Shown: one piece after another, positions 8,772 through 16,831 of the stretch
How positions within the stretch are numbered: position 1 is the first letter of the stretch
How the letters are laid out: the number at the start of each line of letters is the position of its first letter
Origin: Flavobacterium luteolum
Lineage (GTDB): Bacteria > Bacteroidota > Bacteroidia > Flavobacteriales > Flavobacteriaceae
NCBI RefSeq assembly: GCF_027111275.1
Contig: NZ_CP114286.1
Location: 1,922,001-1,986,000, forward strand
DNA: 64,000 nucleotides
Reading direction: 5' to 3'
Position numbers and translations under genes: made by a program
The notes under the pieces: model-generated
Seen by the model: only the letters and a program-made list of their open reading frames with translations
Database searches by the model: none
Told to the model about the DNA's origin: nothing

Positions 8772-9309
8772 AATTAAAGTTTCATATCCACATTGTGATG
8801 GCTCCGTTTGTCACACACGCGTTAATACTTCTTTTTATTGTAAAGATGACGCGCCTAATAAATGTATCATAGTTAATGATCCCAATATCGCAACTTGCTA
8901 TATCGAAAATAAAAACAATTTAAATATAGATTTTTTATGTATCGATGCTTGTTTGATAAACTCTGACACCACAAAAAAATGTGATTTAGTTTTAATTTCA
9001 GATAATATAATGTGGTTTATTGAATTAAAAGAAGTTATTTTTAATGGTAATATAAAAGCTGATTTAAATAGAAAAAAGAAACATGCCAAAAAAGCTGTTC
9101 AACAATTAGCCACTACTATTAACCATTTTAAAGCCAACGGAGTTGACTTAAGCTCACATTCTGTTTTTTCATTAATTTCATTTCCTCCCTACATTAATGA
9201 ATCTAATCCTATTTCTATTCCGACAACATCAAGTCAATTAAGAATAAGTGAGTACTCAAGTCTATGTGGTTATGTTGATCTTTATGAAGGCAATCATATA
9301 GTTTTTTAG
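8761..9309 (+). CDS. Putative PD-(D/E)xK-type nuclease partner of the ATPase
   Basis: I do not recognise the family of this 182-residue protein, but it has a nuclease-like core: CDLVLIS (Asp75), then a strand carrying FIELKE with E88-x-K90, then a helix with KAVQQL (Gln114, Gln115). Asp, about 12 residues, E-x-K and a following Gln-bearing helix is the usual order of the PD-(D/E)xK fold. Six cysteines lie in the first 75 residues, including CHTRVNTSFYC, and may be structural. It has no signal peptide or membrane segment. Its ATG lies inside the ATPase gene, so the two products are probably made in matched amounts and act together. The fold assignment is inference from the motif order only. 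Confidence 0.6.
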   Translation: MINKIKVSYPHCDGSVCHTRVNTSFYCKDDAPNKCIIVNDPNIATCYIENKNNLNIDFLCIDACLINSDTTKKCDLVLISDNIMWFIELKEVIFNGNIKADLNRKKKHAKKAVQQLATTINHFKANGVDLSSHSVFSLISFPPYINESNPISIPTTSSQLRISEYSSLCGYVDLYEGNHIVF

Positions 9310-9341
9310 CTTTTTTCTTACTTTTTTTAATTTATTTTTTG

Positions 9342-9349
9342 TAAGTTTG
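9342..9349 (+). promoter_or_regulatory. Putative -7 promoter element upstream of the structured leader
   Basis: TAAGTTTG is an exact TAnnTTTG match. A start near 9356 would place the inverted-repeat element at 9409-9496 inside a 5' leader of about 160 nt before the ATG at 9519. Confidence 0.5.
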
Positions 9350-9408
9350 TTCTGCAAAAAATACACTATAGGATTTATTTAGGAACTTTCAAACAAAGTT
9401 AACATAAG

Positions 9409-9496
9409 CGAATCCCTCGTCATGATGTCCCTGCGGAAACAATGGGAAAACCTATCCCTATGGGGTATTTTTTGCACATCTAAAACGAGGGATTCG
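9409..9496 (+). ncRNA. Candidate structured RNA or leader element
   Basis: A 12-bp perfect stem, cgaatccctcgt (9409-9420) with acgagggattcg (9485-9496), encloses 64 bases. Inside it, gatgt (9424-9428) pairs with acatc (9476-9480), separated from the outer stem by a small asymmetric loop. Further GGGA/TCCC pairing is possible near 9443-9458. The shape resembles a cis-regulatory RNA or a small noncoding RNA, and I cannot name a class. It has no T-tract directly after the outer stem, so it is not a simple terminator for the upstream nuclease gene. Confidence 0.45.
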
Positions 9497-9518
9497 TGCG
9501 TTTAATATTTTCAGGTTT

Positions 9519-9797
9519 ATGCAAAAAAGAGAAAATGAAAAACCGACACATCAAGATGTAATGCCATCGATGGCAAAATTCCTTTCAGACTTATGGTTTG
9601 AAGGAGATTTTAGAGAACAGCCCCATTATTTGTCTGAAATTTTCAAGCGAATTCTTGAAACAGAATTGGGAGATGACAAAGAGCTAAGATCAAAAATGAT
9701 GGAATGCATCAAAACTAGTGAAATGCTTGCCGAAACACTCGAACCGTTTTCGGATAAACAAATTCAGAAAGCCTGCAGTAAAATTTTAGCTGCTTAA
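9519..9797 (+). CDS. Hypothetical small cytosolic protein
   Basis: The 92-residue product is charged and apparently helical, with no signal peptide, membrane segment or cysteine pair; a single Cys precedes the TSEML segment and another sits near the C-terminus. I do not recognise the family. The start ATG at 9519 follows a leader of about 160 nt containing the 88-nt inverted-repeat element described above. A strong terminator follows 6 bp after the stop, so this is a single-gene transcript. A structured leader of this size suggests post-transcriptional control, or that the RNA itself is the functional product. Confidence 0.65.
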   Translation: MQKRENEKPTHQDVMPSMAKFLSDLWFEGDFREQPHYLSEIFKRILETELGDDKELRSKMMECIKTSEMLAETLEPFSDKQIQKACSKILAA

Positions 9798-9803
9798 AAC
9801 AAC

Positions 9804-9842
9804 AAAACGCATGAAATTGTATAATCTTCATGCGTTTTTTTA
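9804..9842 (+). terminator. Intrinsic terminator
   Basis: aaaacgcatgaa (9804-9815) pairs perfectly with ttcatgcgtttt (9827-9838) over 12 bp with an 11-base loop, followed by more T. Confidence 0.9.
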
Positions 9843-9941
9843 TGCGCTACAATTCAAAGCTATAGATTTAAAAAAAGTATTTACTTTCAAAAAAAAATAA
9901 GATATTCGCCAACCAAAATAAATCAAAAACAAATCAGATCA

Positions 9942-11378
9942 ATGTTCAAAAAAATAATCTATTTCTGCTTATTTCTAAACACTTTACAATCGTTTTCGCA
10001 AGAAATCGTAAATTCTGTTCCTGTTGAATTAAAGAAAAACCGCTCTATTTTTCAGGTCGTAAATAATGAAAAAAACGATGTTACATTGTTTGTTAGCGAT
10101 AAAATAAAAGTAAAAGCAATTCATCTTGACCAAGAATTAAAAATTGTCGATAGTGTTTCTATCGAAAGACCAAACATTAAAACTTACGATATGATGATTG
10201 GTTACAATATTAGTGACAATAACACGCGTCTATTTTGGTCATCTAATGATTACGAAGAAATTTTTACTCAATTGTATGACATTCCAAATCATAAAGTCGT
10301 AACACAACAGTATACTCTTGCTTTGAAAGATCAAAAGGTTTTACAAAAATTTAGTGAAAACGATAATTTCTACATTTTGTCTTTTGTTAAAAAAAGCAAT
10401 AATTTAAAACTTCATATTTTTGACAAAAATGGAAATTACCGTGAAAGAATAATTTCATTAGCAGGTTTTCACTTTTTAACTCACAACTACGAGAAAACAG
10501 ATCTAGATGGCGTTTTAAGCGAAAACTTACTTCCTTTTGAGTTTCCTTACACTTTAAAATATATAAATCCTGAAGATCCAACTTCTATAACCGAAGGAGC
10601 AAAACAAAGAAAATGCTACTTCAATAAGAAGCAAATTACAATAACACTTGATACGAATGTAGATTATACTCAAATGTTTATTATTGATTTAGCAACATTT
10701 ACTGCTAAAGAAAAAATGGTAAAAAAACATGCAATAACAGGAGACCGTACTTTTTTTAATTCCAACTCTTTCTATTTTGACAATAAATTATATCAGATAA
10801 AAACTTCTTCAACTCTTTTTTATTTTACAGTCAATGACTTAGATGATAATATATTAAAGGAATATTCTGTAAGCGCAGATAAACCTATCGATTTTAAAAA
10901 TTCAGAAATTTATCAGGAAGGTGGCGATTTTGGAGGCAAAAGAATTTTAGAGACGTCTACGCAGTTTATTAGAAAAGTAAACAATCTTCATTCTGGTCTT
11001 TCTTGTTATCATATTGGCCAAAATACCCTAATTACTTTTGGAGGTGTTTCAGCACAAGGGCAATCTGCCGGTCAAACTGCAGCAAATCAGTTTGGATTAA
11101 TTGGAGCTTTGGTTGGAGCTGCATTTTTTAGTCCCACAATGGATAATTTCAATTCGTATGCCAACAGAAAAGTGGTAAAAATCGAAGGTCTTTTTGATAA
11201 TCAAGACAATCACGTACAAGGAGATTTGAAGCCATTAGCTTTTGATAAAATCCGTACTTTTTTTGACGACCATAAGGATGTATCTTCTCAGACATTATTT
11301 AAAATGAATGCTGCTTATTATTTAGGATACTATGATAATAAAACGAAAGAATATACAATTAGAAAATTTGTAGATTAA
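9942..11378 (+). CDS. Secreted protein of unknown function, paralogue 1 of 3
   Basis: The 478-residue protein begins with a signal peptide ending SFSQ. It belongs to the same family as the products at 14003-15397 and 16832-18289. Shared landmarks are an early VNSVP/VLTSY/VLNSLP segment after the signal peptide, a middle F-x-N-S-F-Y/SNSYY motif, and a late stretch (about residues 345-370) of the form T-x-F-x-x-x-L-x-x-L-x-A/S-G. The ends are alike, Y-Y-L-G-Y-Y-D then R-K-F-V-D. Alternating strands suggest an all-beta, possibly propeller-like fold. Uniquely, this copy has a small-residue hydrophobic insert FGLIGALVGAAFF (about residues 385-397). The family is unknown to me and no catalytic motif is visible. 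A terminator follows. Confidence 0.7.
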   Translation: MFKKIIYFCLFLNTLQSFSQEIVNSVPVELKKNRSIFQVVNNEKNDVTLFVSDKIKVKAIHLDQELKIVDSVSIERPNIKTYDMMIGYNISDNNTRLFWSSNDYEEIFTQLYDIPNHKVVTQQYTLALKDQKVLQKFSENDNFYILSFVKKSNNLKLHIFDKNGNYRERIISLAGFHFLTHNYEKTDLDGVLSENLLPFEFPYTLKYINPEDPTSITEGAKQRKCYFNKKQITITLDTNVDYTQMFIIDLATFTAKEKMVKKHAITGDRTFFNSNSFYFDNKLYQIKTSSTLFYFTVNDLDDNILKEYSVSADKPIDFKNSEIYQEGGDFGGKRILETSTQFIRKVNNLHSGLSCYHIGQNTLITFGGVSAQGQSAGQTAANQFGLIGALVGAAFFSPTMDNFNSYANRKVVKIEGLFDNQDNHVQGDLKPLAFDKIRTFFDDHKDVSSQTLFKMNAAYYLGYYDNKTKEYTIRKFVD

Positions 11379-11397
11379 TCTGTAATCAAAAAAATAA

Positions 11398-11443
11398 AAA
11401 AAAGCGTGAATCGATTTATATTTTTAATCAATTCGCGCTTTTT
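11398..11443 (+). terminator. Intrinsic terminator
   Basis: aaaaagcgtgaatcgatt pairs with aatcaattcgcgcttttt across a short AT loop, with two mismatches, and ends in a T-tract. It closes the transcript of the preceding secreted-protein gene. Confidence 0.75.
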
Positions 11444-11469
11444 CCTTTCAAAATATTCGCTTTGTAAGT

Positions 11470-11477
11470 TATCTTTG
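11470..11477 (+). promoter_or_regulatory. Putative -7 promoter element for the EamA transporter
   Basis: TATCTTTG matches TAnnTTTG exactly and lies 30 bases before the ATG, just after the upstream terminator. Confidence 0.5.
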
Positions 11478-11506
11478 AAAAATAATACACGATTAAAATT
11501 CATTCA

Positions 11507-12391
11507 ATGAAACTCACAAAACCAAGATTAGCCCTAATCTGCGGTATACTCTGCATATCTATTTTCCCGATATTGGTAAAATTACGTTTAACACCAGGAT
11601 TGATTTCGGCTTTTTACCGAATGTTTTTTGCTGTGGTGCTGCTTTTGCCTTATGTTATTTTCAGCGGAAACTTTAAACTTCCAAAGCTAAAATTTGCTCT
11701 TTTGGCAATACTTTGCGGTGTTTTATTCTCGTCTGATGTTGCCGTTTGGAATATCGCCATTCAGGAATCAAGCGCGACTCAGGCTTCGTTGCTGACCAAT
11801 TTATCTCCAGTTTGGGTTGGAGTTGGTTCTTTCTTTTTTCTGAAAGCAAAACCTGCCACAAATTTCTGGATCGGAACATTGGTCGCTTTATTCGGAATGG
11901 TAACTTTGGTCGGTTTTGAGTTTTTTATCGATTTAAACTTCGATAAAGCATTTCTATTTGCTGTTCTATCTGGCATTCTGTATTCCATTTATCTTTTGGT
12001 CAGCAAAAATGTACTTTCAGAAGTCGATGTTCTTTCGTTTATGACCATTAGTTTATTTGCTTCAAGTATCTATTTAGGAATTTTATGTTACACATTAGGC
12101 GAACCTTTCACCGGATTTTCAAATACCGGATGGTTTGTTCTCGTGCTTCAAGCGGTTATTTGCCAATTATGCGCTTGGCTTTCGATTAGTTATGCGACTC
12201 AGCACATGCGCGCAACGAGGGTTTCGCTAAGTTTATTGAGTCAAGCTGTAATTACCTCAATTTTAGCTTGGTTGTTTTTGGAAGAACAAATAACTTTACA
12301 GATGGTTTTTGGCGGAATCATTCTGCTTTTCGGAATCCGAATTACATTTTACGATAAAACGATTTCTTTGAAAGGGCTTTTTTCTAAGTAA
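11507..12391 (+). CDS. EamA/DMT family inner-membrane transporter
   Basis: The 294-residue protein has about ten hydrophobic segments arranged as two EamA repeats of five. Family features include SAFYRMFFAVVLLLPY in the first repeat, SSATQASLLTNLSPVWVGV at its end, and SQAVITSILAWLFLEEQIT in the second. DMT-superfamily EamA proteins export metabolites or amino acids or import nucleotide sugars and related compounds; the substrate here cannot be predicted. It is a single gene with its own promoter, and the downstream 243-bp spacer holds only repeat sequence. Confidence 0.88.
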   Translation: MKLTKPRLALICGILCISIFPILVKLRLTPGLISAFYRMFFAVVLLLPYVIFSGNFKLPKLKFALLAILCGVLFSSDVAVWNIAIQESSATQASLLTNLSPVWVGVGSFFFLKAKPATNFWIGTLVALFGMVTLVGFEFFIDLNFDKAFLFAVLSGILYSIYLLVSKNVLSEVDVLSFMTISLFASSIYLGILCYTLGEPFTGFSNTGWFVLVLQAVICQLCAWLSISYATQHMRATRVSLSLLSQAVITSILAWLFLEEQITLQMVFGGIILLFGIRITFYDKTISLKGLFSK

Positions 12392-12393
12392 AG

Positions 12394-12600
12394 AACAGCT
12401 CACAGATTTCCACAGATTTAAAGGATTAACACAGATTATTAATTAATTTTTAAAAAAAAAATCTTTTTAATCCCAATAATCTGTGGCAAAAAAATCTCTC
12501 GCAGATTCTGCAGATCGGACTGATTTATTTTCTATATTAACAGAAGGCATTAGAAAAAAAATTAGTGATAATCCGTGAAATTCGTGGCAAAAAACCTTAA
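12394..12600. repeat. Degenerate dispersed repeat between two plus-strand genes
   Basis: Words such as cacagattt, aacacagatt, aatctgtggcaaaaa, cgcagattctgcagat and attcgtggcaaaaaac recur in both orientations. aatctgtg near 12480 is the inverse of cacagatt near 12430. The endings tggcaaaaaa match the right arm at 3334-3368. I see no reading frame and no terminator with a clean T-tract. Confidence 0.5.
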
Positions 12601-12634
12601 ACAAAGAAAACCTTAAACTTGAAACAAAAACACC

Positions 12635-13342
12635 ATGTTACATAAAACTAAAATACCAAACTTAAAAGTAATCGCATTTGATGCCGATGATACTTTGTTT
12701 GTAAACGAACCTTATTTCCAAGAAACCGAACATAAATTTTGCGCTTTGATGGAAGATTACCTTTCACATCAAGGCATTTCGCAGGAATTATTCAAAATAG
12801 AAATTGCCAATCTGCCTTTGTACGGTTACGGAATTAAAGGTTACATTCTTTCGATGATTGAAGCGGCGATGAATATTTCCAACAATACCATTCCGATGGA
12901 AGTCATTCAAAAGATCATTCAATACGGAAAAGAATTACTAGAAAAACCAATTGAGCTTTTGGACGGAATTGAAGAAACGCTTGCTGCTTTAAAAGGCAAA
13001 TACAAATTGGTTGTTGCCACGAAAGGCGATTTAAAAGATCAGCATAGCAAATTGCATCGCTCTGGTTTGGGGCATTATTTTCATCATATCGAAGTAATGT
13101 CAGACAAACAAGAAATCGATTATCAGAAACTTTTAGGGCGATTAGATATTGAGCCACACGAATTTTTGATGATCGGAAATTCATTAAAATCAGATGTTCT
13201 TCCAGTTTTAGGAATTGGCGGTTATGCTGTTCATATTCCGTTTCACACTACTTGGGAACACGAAAAAATTAATCACACTATAGAACACGAACACTTTAGT
13301 TCATTTGAAACTATTGCAGAAGTGGTTCCGAATTTATTATAA
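12635..13342 (+). CDS. HAD family hydrolase
   Basis: The 235-residue cytosolic protein opens with the HAD motif I, VIAFDADDTLF, with D16-x-D18-x-T20; Asp16 would be the nucleophile. A helical cap follows (about residues 25-105). VVATKGD supplies motif II (Thr), DQHSKLHRSGL supplies the Lys region, and MIGNSLKSDVLP is motif IV with the Mg-binding acid. The layout resembles YjjG-like nucleotidases. The stop codon TAA shares its last base with the ATG of the next gene, so translation of the acetyltransferase-like protein is probably coupled. The phosphorylated substrate is unknown. Confidence 0.88.
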   Translation: MLHKTKIPNLKVIAFDADDTLFVNEPYFQETEHKFCALMEDYLSHQGISQELFKIEIANLPLYGYGIKGYILSMIEAAMNISNNTIPMEVIQKIIQYGKELLEKPIELLDGIEETLAALKGKYKLVVATKGDLKDQHSKLHRSGLGHYFHHIEVMSDKQEIDYQKLLGRLDIEPHEFLMIGNSLKSDVLPVLGIGGYAVHIPFHTTWEHEKINHTIEHEHFSSFETIAEVVPNLL

Positions 13343-13971
13343 TGAAAACACTTTTAGACCTAGAAAATTGGAATAGAAAAGAGCATTTTGCCCATTTTAA
13401 ACAAATTGAAGAACCTTTTTTTGGTGTCACCGTAGAAATCGATTGTACCAAAGCGTATCAAACCGCAAAAAGCATCGGTGCTTCTTTTTTCATTTTCTAT
13501 TTGCATAAAACTTTGGCAGCTGTAAACGCCATTGAAAATTTTAGATACCGAATTTCGGAAGACAAAATATACATTAACGACCAAATAGATGCATCGGCAA
13601 CTATTGGTCGCGAAGATGGCACTTTCGGGTTTTCTTTAATTGAATATCATCCTGATTTTAAAACATTTGAGCAAATTGCCTTAACCGAAATCGAACGCAT
13701 TCAAAATACAACCGGACTTTTCACGAGATCTTTTGATGATGACAATCTGATTCATTTTTCGGCAATTCCGTGGTTGAATTTTAGTTCGATAACCCATGCA
13801 CGCAGTTTTACGTATCCTGACAGCTGTCCAAAAATTTCGTTTGGTAAAATGATGGTTTCCGAAACTGGAAAAAGAACCATGTCGATGGCTGTTTATGTGC
13901 ATCACGGTTTGATGGACGGAATGCATGTTGGCCAGTTTGTAGATCTTTTTCAAGAGCTTATGAATCAATAA
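13342..13971 (+). CDS. Chloramphenicol acetyltransferase-like protein
   Basis: The 209-residue protein has the length and signatures of the trimeric CAT family. W-N-R-K-E-H-F-x-H-F lies near the N-terminus, PKISFGK at about 163-169, and the catalytic HHGLMDG at 187-193 has His188 expected to activate the substrate hydroxyl. CAT-family enzymes transfer acetyl from acetyl-CoA to chloramphenicol or other hydroxylated xenobiotics. Chromosomal copies in flavobacteria may have other acceptors, so resistance is not assured. Overlap of one base with the HAD gene and no gap suggests a two-gene operon. Confidence 0.88.
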   Translation: MKTLLDLENWNRKEHFAHFKQIEEPFFGVTVEIDCTKAYQTAKSIGASFFIFYLHKTLAAVNAIENFRYRISEDKIYINDQIDASATIGREDGTFGFSLIEYHPDFKTFEQIALTEIERIQNTTGLFTRSFDDDNLIHFSAIPWLNFSSITHARSFTYPDSCPKISFGKMMVSETGKRTMSMAVYVHHGLMDGMHVGQFVDLFQELMNQ

Positions 13972-14002
13972 TAAGCGGAATGATTTTTGCGCCCAAAAAC
14001 TT

Positions 14003-15397
14003 ATGAAACGAATTGTCCTTTTTCTGTTTTTAATTTCTAGTACTGTTGTGTTAAGTCAAACAGTGTTGACTTCTTATTCCATAGATTTAAAAAACAAATT
14101 AGGCCAGTCCGAAATCATGACAGGAGAAAATACAACAACTCACGATGTATTTGTTTTTGCCGCAAGCGCAGACAGTCTTTCGATATTAAAATACAATAGC
14201 GCTTTATTCTTAAGAGACAAATTTGTTACTTCTCGCCAATACACTGAAAACAGATCTTTGATGGGATATAGCATTAGCGAAGACGGAAATCCGACTTTAT
14301 ATTGGTTTTCTCAAGAAGAAAAAACAATCATTTTGATTAAATATTATCTGGAAAACAAAACTTCGAGAGCATTAAAATTTCAAATTCCGCTTGAAGACAA
14401 CTATCTCTTAACGCAATATCAAAAAGATAACAATTTCTATTTATTGCTGCAAAGCAAAACAAAACAGGCATTGACTGCTTTTGTTTTTAAAAACGGAATG
14501 GCAGAGGAAAGATTTCTCGACTTCAGTTCATTCAAATTTATAGATCGAAAAACACAACCTAAAACATTCAATCAGATTTTGAACGAAAATCCAATCGAGA
14601 AGATGGATGCTGGCGAGTATAATCCGTTGTATAAAGTTAGCGCTAAAAGTAAACTCTACACGCTTCCAAACCGTTTGATTCTAACTTTGGACCAAGGTTT
14701 CAGAAAGACACAATTGTTTGATATTAATTTAGACAATCAGGAAATAAAAGAGAAAACATTTGTGAAACCAGTTGGAGCTAAAAATCCAAAAACGTCCAAC
14801 TCTTATTACCACGAAAACAAATTATATCAAATCAATGTAAATGCTGACGAACTTTTGTTTGACATAAAAGATTATGAATCTGGCGAATCTATAAAATCAT
14901 TTACAGTCTCAAAACAAGATACTATTCGTTTTAGCAATTCGCCTTTATTGATGCAAATTGAAGATCGAGCGCCCAAACAATTAAAGAATACAGCAAAGTT
15001 TTTAAAAATATTATCTTCTCTTGATGCTGGAATTTCGGTTTATAAAAACCAAAAAAATCTCTTTATCACTTTAGGAGGATCGGGAAGCGATTTAAAATCG
15101 TTTTCAATGAACGGTTTTAATTTTAATGATCCTTTCGGAGATTTTCCCTCAAACAATTATTATAATGTTGAAACCAATTATTCTGCTTTTTTCGAAAGCA
15201 TTTGGACAAAAAAATTGGAGTTAACCAAAGAAACGCATGAACCTTTTGCTGCCGATCAAGTTTATTATTTTTTAAATTCTCATAAAGAAGCCACACTTTT
15301 TAGTACTCTTAAACTAAATAACTACACCATTTTAAGTTATTATGACATGGTTGCTAAACAAATTGTTTTGCGCAAATTTGCCGACGGCTTTAATTAA
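14003..15397 (+). CDS. Secreted protein of unknown function, paralogue 2 of 3
   Basis: The 464-residue protein has a signal peptide ending VVLSQ and is closer to the product at 16832-18289 than to that at 9942-11378. Shared stretches with the third copy include LKYN followed by L-F-L, KNPKTSNSYYHENKLYQI, TAKFLKILSSLDAGISVYKN and the C-terminal YTILSYYDMVAKQIVLRKF. A segment rich in Gly, Asn and Phe (about residues 365-395) interrupts the last third. No enzyme motif is visible. It starts 31 bp after the CAT-like gene and may be read with it. The next gene encodes an OmpA-family protein, so this paralogue pair flanks a cell-envelope gene. Confidence 0.7.
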   Translation: MKRIVLFLFLISSTVVLSQTVLTSYSIDLKNKLGQSEIMTGENTTTHDVFVFAASADSLSILKYNSALFLRDKFVTSRQYTENRSLMGYSISEDGNPTLYWFSQEEKTIILIKYYLENKTSRALKFQIPLEDNYLLTQYQKDNNFYLLLQSKTKQALTAFVFKNGMAEERFLDFSSFKFIDRKTQPKTFNQILNENPIEKMDAGEYNPLYKVSAKSKLYTLPNRLILTLDQGFRKTQLFDINLDNQEIKEKTFVKPVGAKNPKTSNSYYHENKLYQINVNADELLFDIKDYESGESIKSFTVSKQDTIRFSNSPLLMQIEDRAPKQLKNTAKFLKILSSLDAGISVYKNQKNLFITLGGSGSDLKSFSMNGFNFNDPFGDFPSNNYYNVETNYSAFFESIWTKKLELTKETHEPFAADQVYYFLNSHKEATLFSTLKLNNYTILSYYDMVAKQIVLRKFADGFN

Positions 15398-15563
15398 ACA
15401 AATTCGTTATCAACAACTTACTTCAAAAACCCTGCATTTACGGGGCATTCCTTATTCTTTAATTTTTTGCCAATAGTCTTATTTTATTACTTTTTTGACT
15501 TTTAAAGAAAGTTTTTACCTACAATTTAATGTTGTTTTGGGCAAAAATTTAAAATTAAAAACA

Positions 15564-16694
15564 ATGAAAAAAATTGTAATGACTCTTGCATTAGCTTTAG
15601 CGTTAACAGGAGTACGTGCACAAACAGAAAACAATAAAGGGTATAATAAATGGTCTGTAGATTTAGGAGCAGGTTTAAATAAGCCTCAACGGCCATTTAG
15701 CGATGGATATTCTACAAATACTGTAAGCCCATGGACTGGAGATCTAGGAGTTCGTTATATGTTTAACAACAAATTTGGTTTAAAAGCAGATTTTGGATAC
15801 AACAGTTTTACAGCAAAAGGAAACTCTATTGATTTTGACTCAAAATACTACAGAGTAGATTTACAAGCTGTTGCCAATTTAGGACGTATCATGGATTTTG
15901 AAACTTGGACTAATACTTTTGGTTTATTAGGACATGCTGGTTTTGGCTATGCTCAATTAAGAAGTGATAATTTTAAAGGTGCAGATGAAATGGGTAATTT
16001 TATTGCTGGAGTAACCGGACAAATAAGATTATCAAACAGAATCGCATTAACTGGTGATTTCTCAACTATTCTAAACGCATCTCAAGATCGTACTTTTGAG
16101 GGAGCATATGCTGCTGGCAACAGAGGTTTTTCTGGATTGGTTTTTAACGGAACTGTTGGTTTAAATGTTTACTTGGGTAAAAACACAAAACATGCAGACT
16201 GGACAGTAATTTCTAATGAAGATAGTGATATTTCTGCTTTAGAAAGCAAAGTAGCAGATCTTGAATCACAAATCAAAAACAGACCTTCACAAAAAGAAGT
16301 GGTTATTGAAAAACAAGTAAGCGCGCCACAACCAAATGATAATGAATTGATCAGAAAAATGATTAATGACAAGTATTTCAGTGTTTATTTCGATTTTAAT
16401 AAAACAACTCCGATTGAGAACTCAACAGCTGCGATTGATATTGTTTTAAACTACTTAAGAAAAAACCCTTCTGCTACTCTTGACCTTATAGGTTATGCGG
16501 ATCAAGTTGGAAAAACTGAATACAACGAAAAACTATCTAACATTAGAGCAACAAACGTAAAAACAATTTTCGAAAAAGCTGGAATTGCTTCTTCTCGTTT
16601 AAATGTTATTTCAAATGGTGCAGATACCTCAATTCAAAAAGACTCTGAGGAAGCGAGAAGATTAGCTAGAAGAGTTACTTTTATTGTAAAATAA
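15564..16694 (+). CDS. OmpA family outer-membrane protein
   Basis: The start is the ATG at 15564 (376 residues): it begins a textbook signal peptide, MKKIVMTLALALALTGVRAQ, whereas an in-frame TTG at 15495 would add 23 implausible residues. The N-terminal part (about 21-215) is a beta-barrel of alternating strands. A short coiled segment, ALESKVADLESQIKN, follows. The C-terminal OmpA domain (about 265-376) has YFDFNKTTPI, LDLIGYADQVG and the peptidoglycan-binding pattern N-x2-LS-x2-RA-x2-V. Such proteins tether the outer membrane to peptidoglycan and are usually abundant. The 166-bp upstream spacer carries a T-rich likely promoter and a strong terminator follows. Confidence 0.93.
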   Translation: MKKIVMTLALALALTGVRAQTENNKGYNKWSVDLGAGLNKPQRPFSDGYSTNTVSPWTGDLGVRYMFNNKFGLKADFGYNSFTAKGNSIDFDSKYYRVDLQAVANLGRIMDFETWTNTFGLLGHAGFGYAQLRSDNFKGADEMGNFIAGVTGQIRLSNRIALTGDFSTILNASQDRTFEGAYAAGNRGFSGLVFNGTVGLNVYLGKNTKHADWTVISNEDSDISALESKVADLESQIKNRPSQKEVVIEKQVSAPQPNDNELIRKMINDKYFSVYFDFNKTTPIENSTAAIDIVLNYLRKNPSATLDLIGYADQVGKTEYNEKLSNIRATNVKTIFEKAGIASSRLNVISNGADTSIQKDSEEARRLARRVTFIVK

Positions 16695-16713
16695 CTTCTT
16701 TTTAAGAATTGAT

Positions 16714-16750
16714 TAAAAGTCCTTAAGATTTTTTCTTAAGGGCTTTTTTA
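16714..16750 (+). terminator. Intrinsic terminator after ompA-like gene
   Basis: aagtccttaag (16717-16727) pairs with cttaagggctt (16735-16745), one G-U pair, followed by seven T. Confidence 0.88.
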
Positions 16751-16831
16751 TTTTTCACAAATTTAAAATGATGTAAATACGGCATAAAATTTGAACAAAT
16801 TTCTACTCAATATATTTTAAGAAGCACATTT

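Noticed and set aside
7449..9309. The ATPase pair as PARIS (AriA-AriB)
   Set aside because: The second protein is too short for AriB and shows no TOPRIM or DUF4435 features; the E-x-K pattern fits a different nuclease fold.
9409..9496. The 88-nt element as a signal recognition particle RNA
   Set aside because: The conserved GGAAGCAGCC-type loop of 4.5S RNA is absent.
13342..13971. CAT-like gene as a recently acquired resistance cassette
   Set aside because: It overlaps its neighbour by one base and has no integron, IS or change in base composition around it, so it looks resident.
15495..15563. Extended TTG start for the OmpA-family protein
   Set aside because: The added 23 residues would bury the signal peptide, and MKKIVMTLALALAL at 15564 is a normal exported N-terminus.
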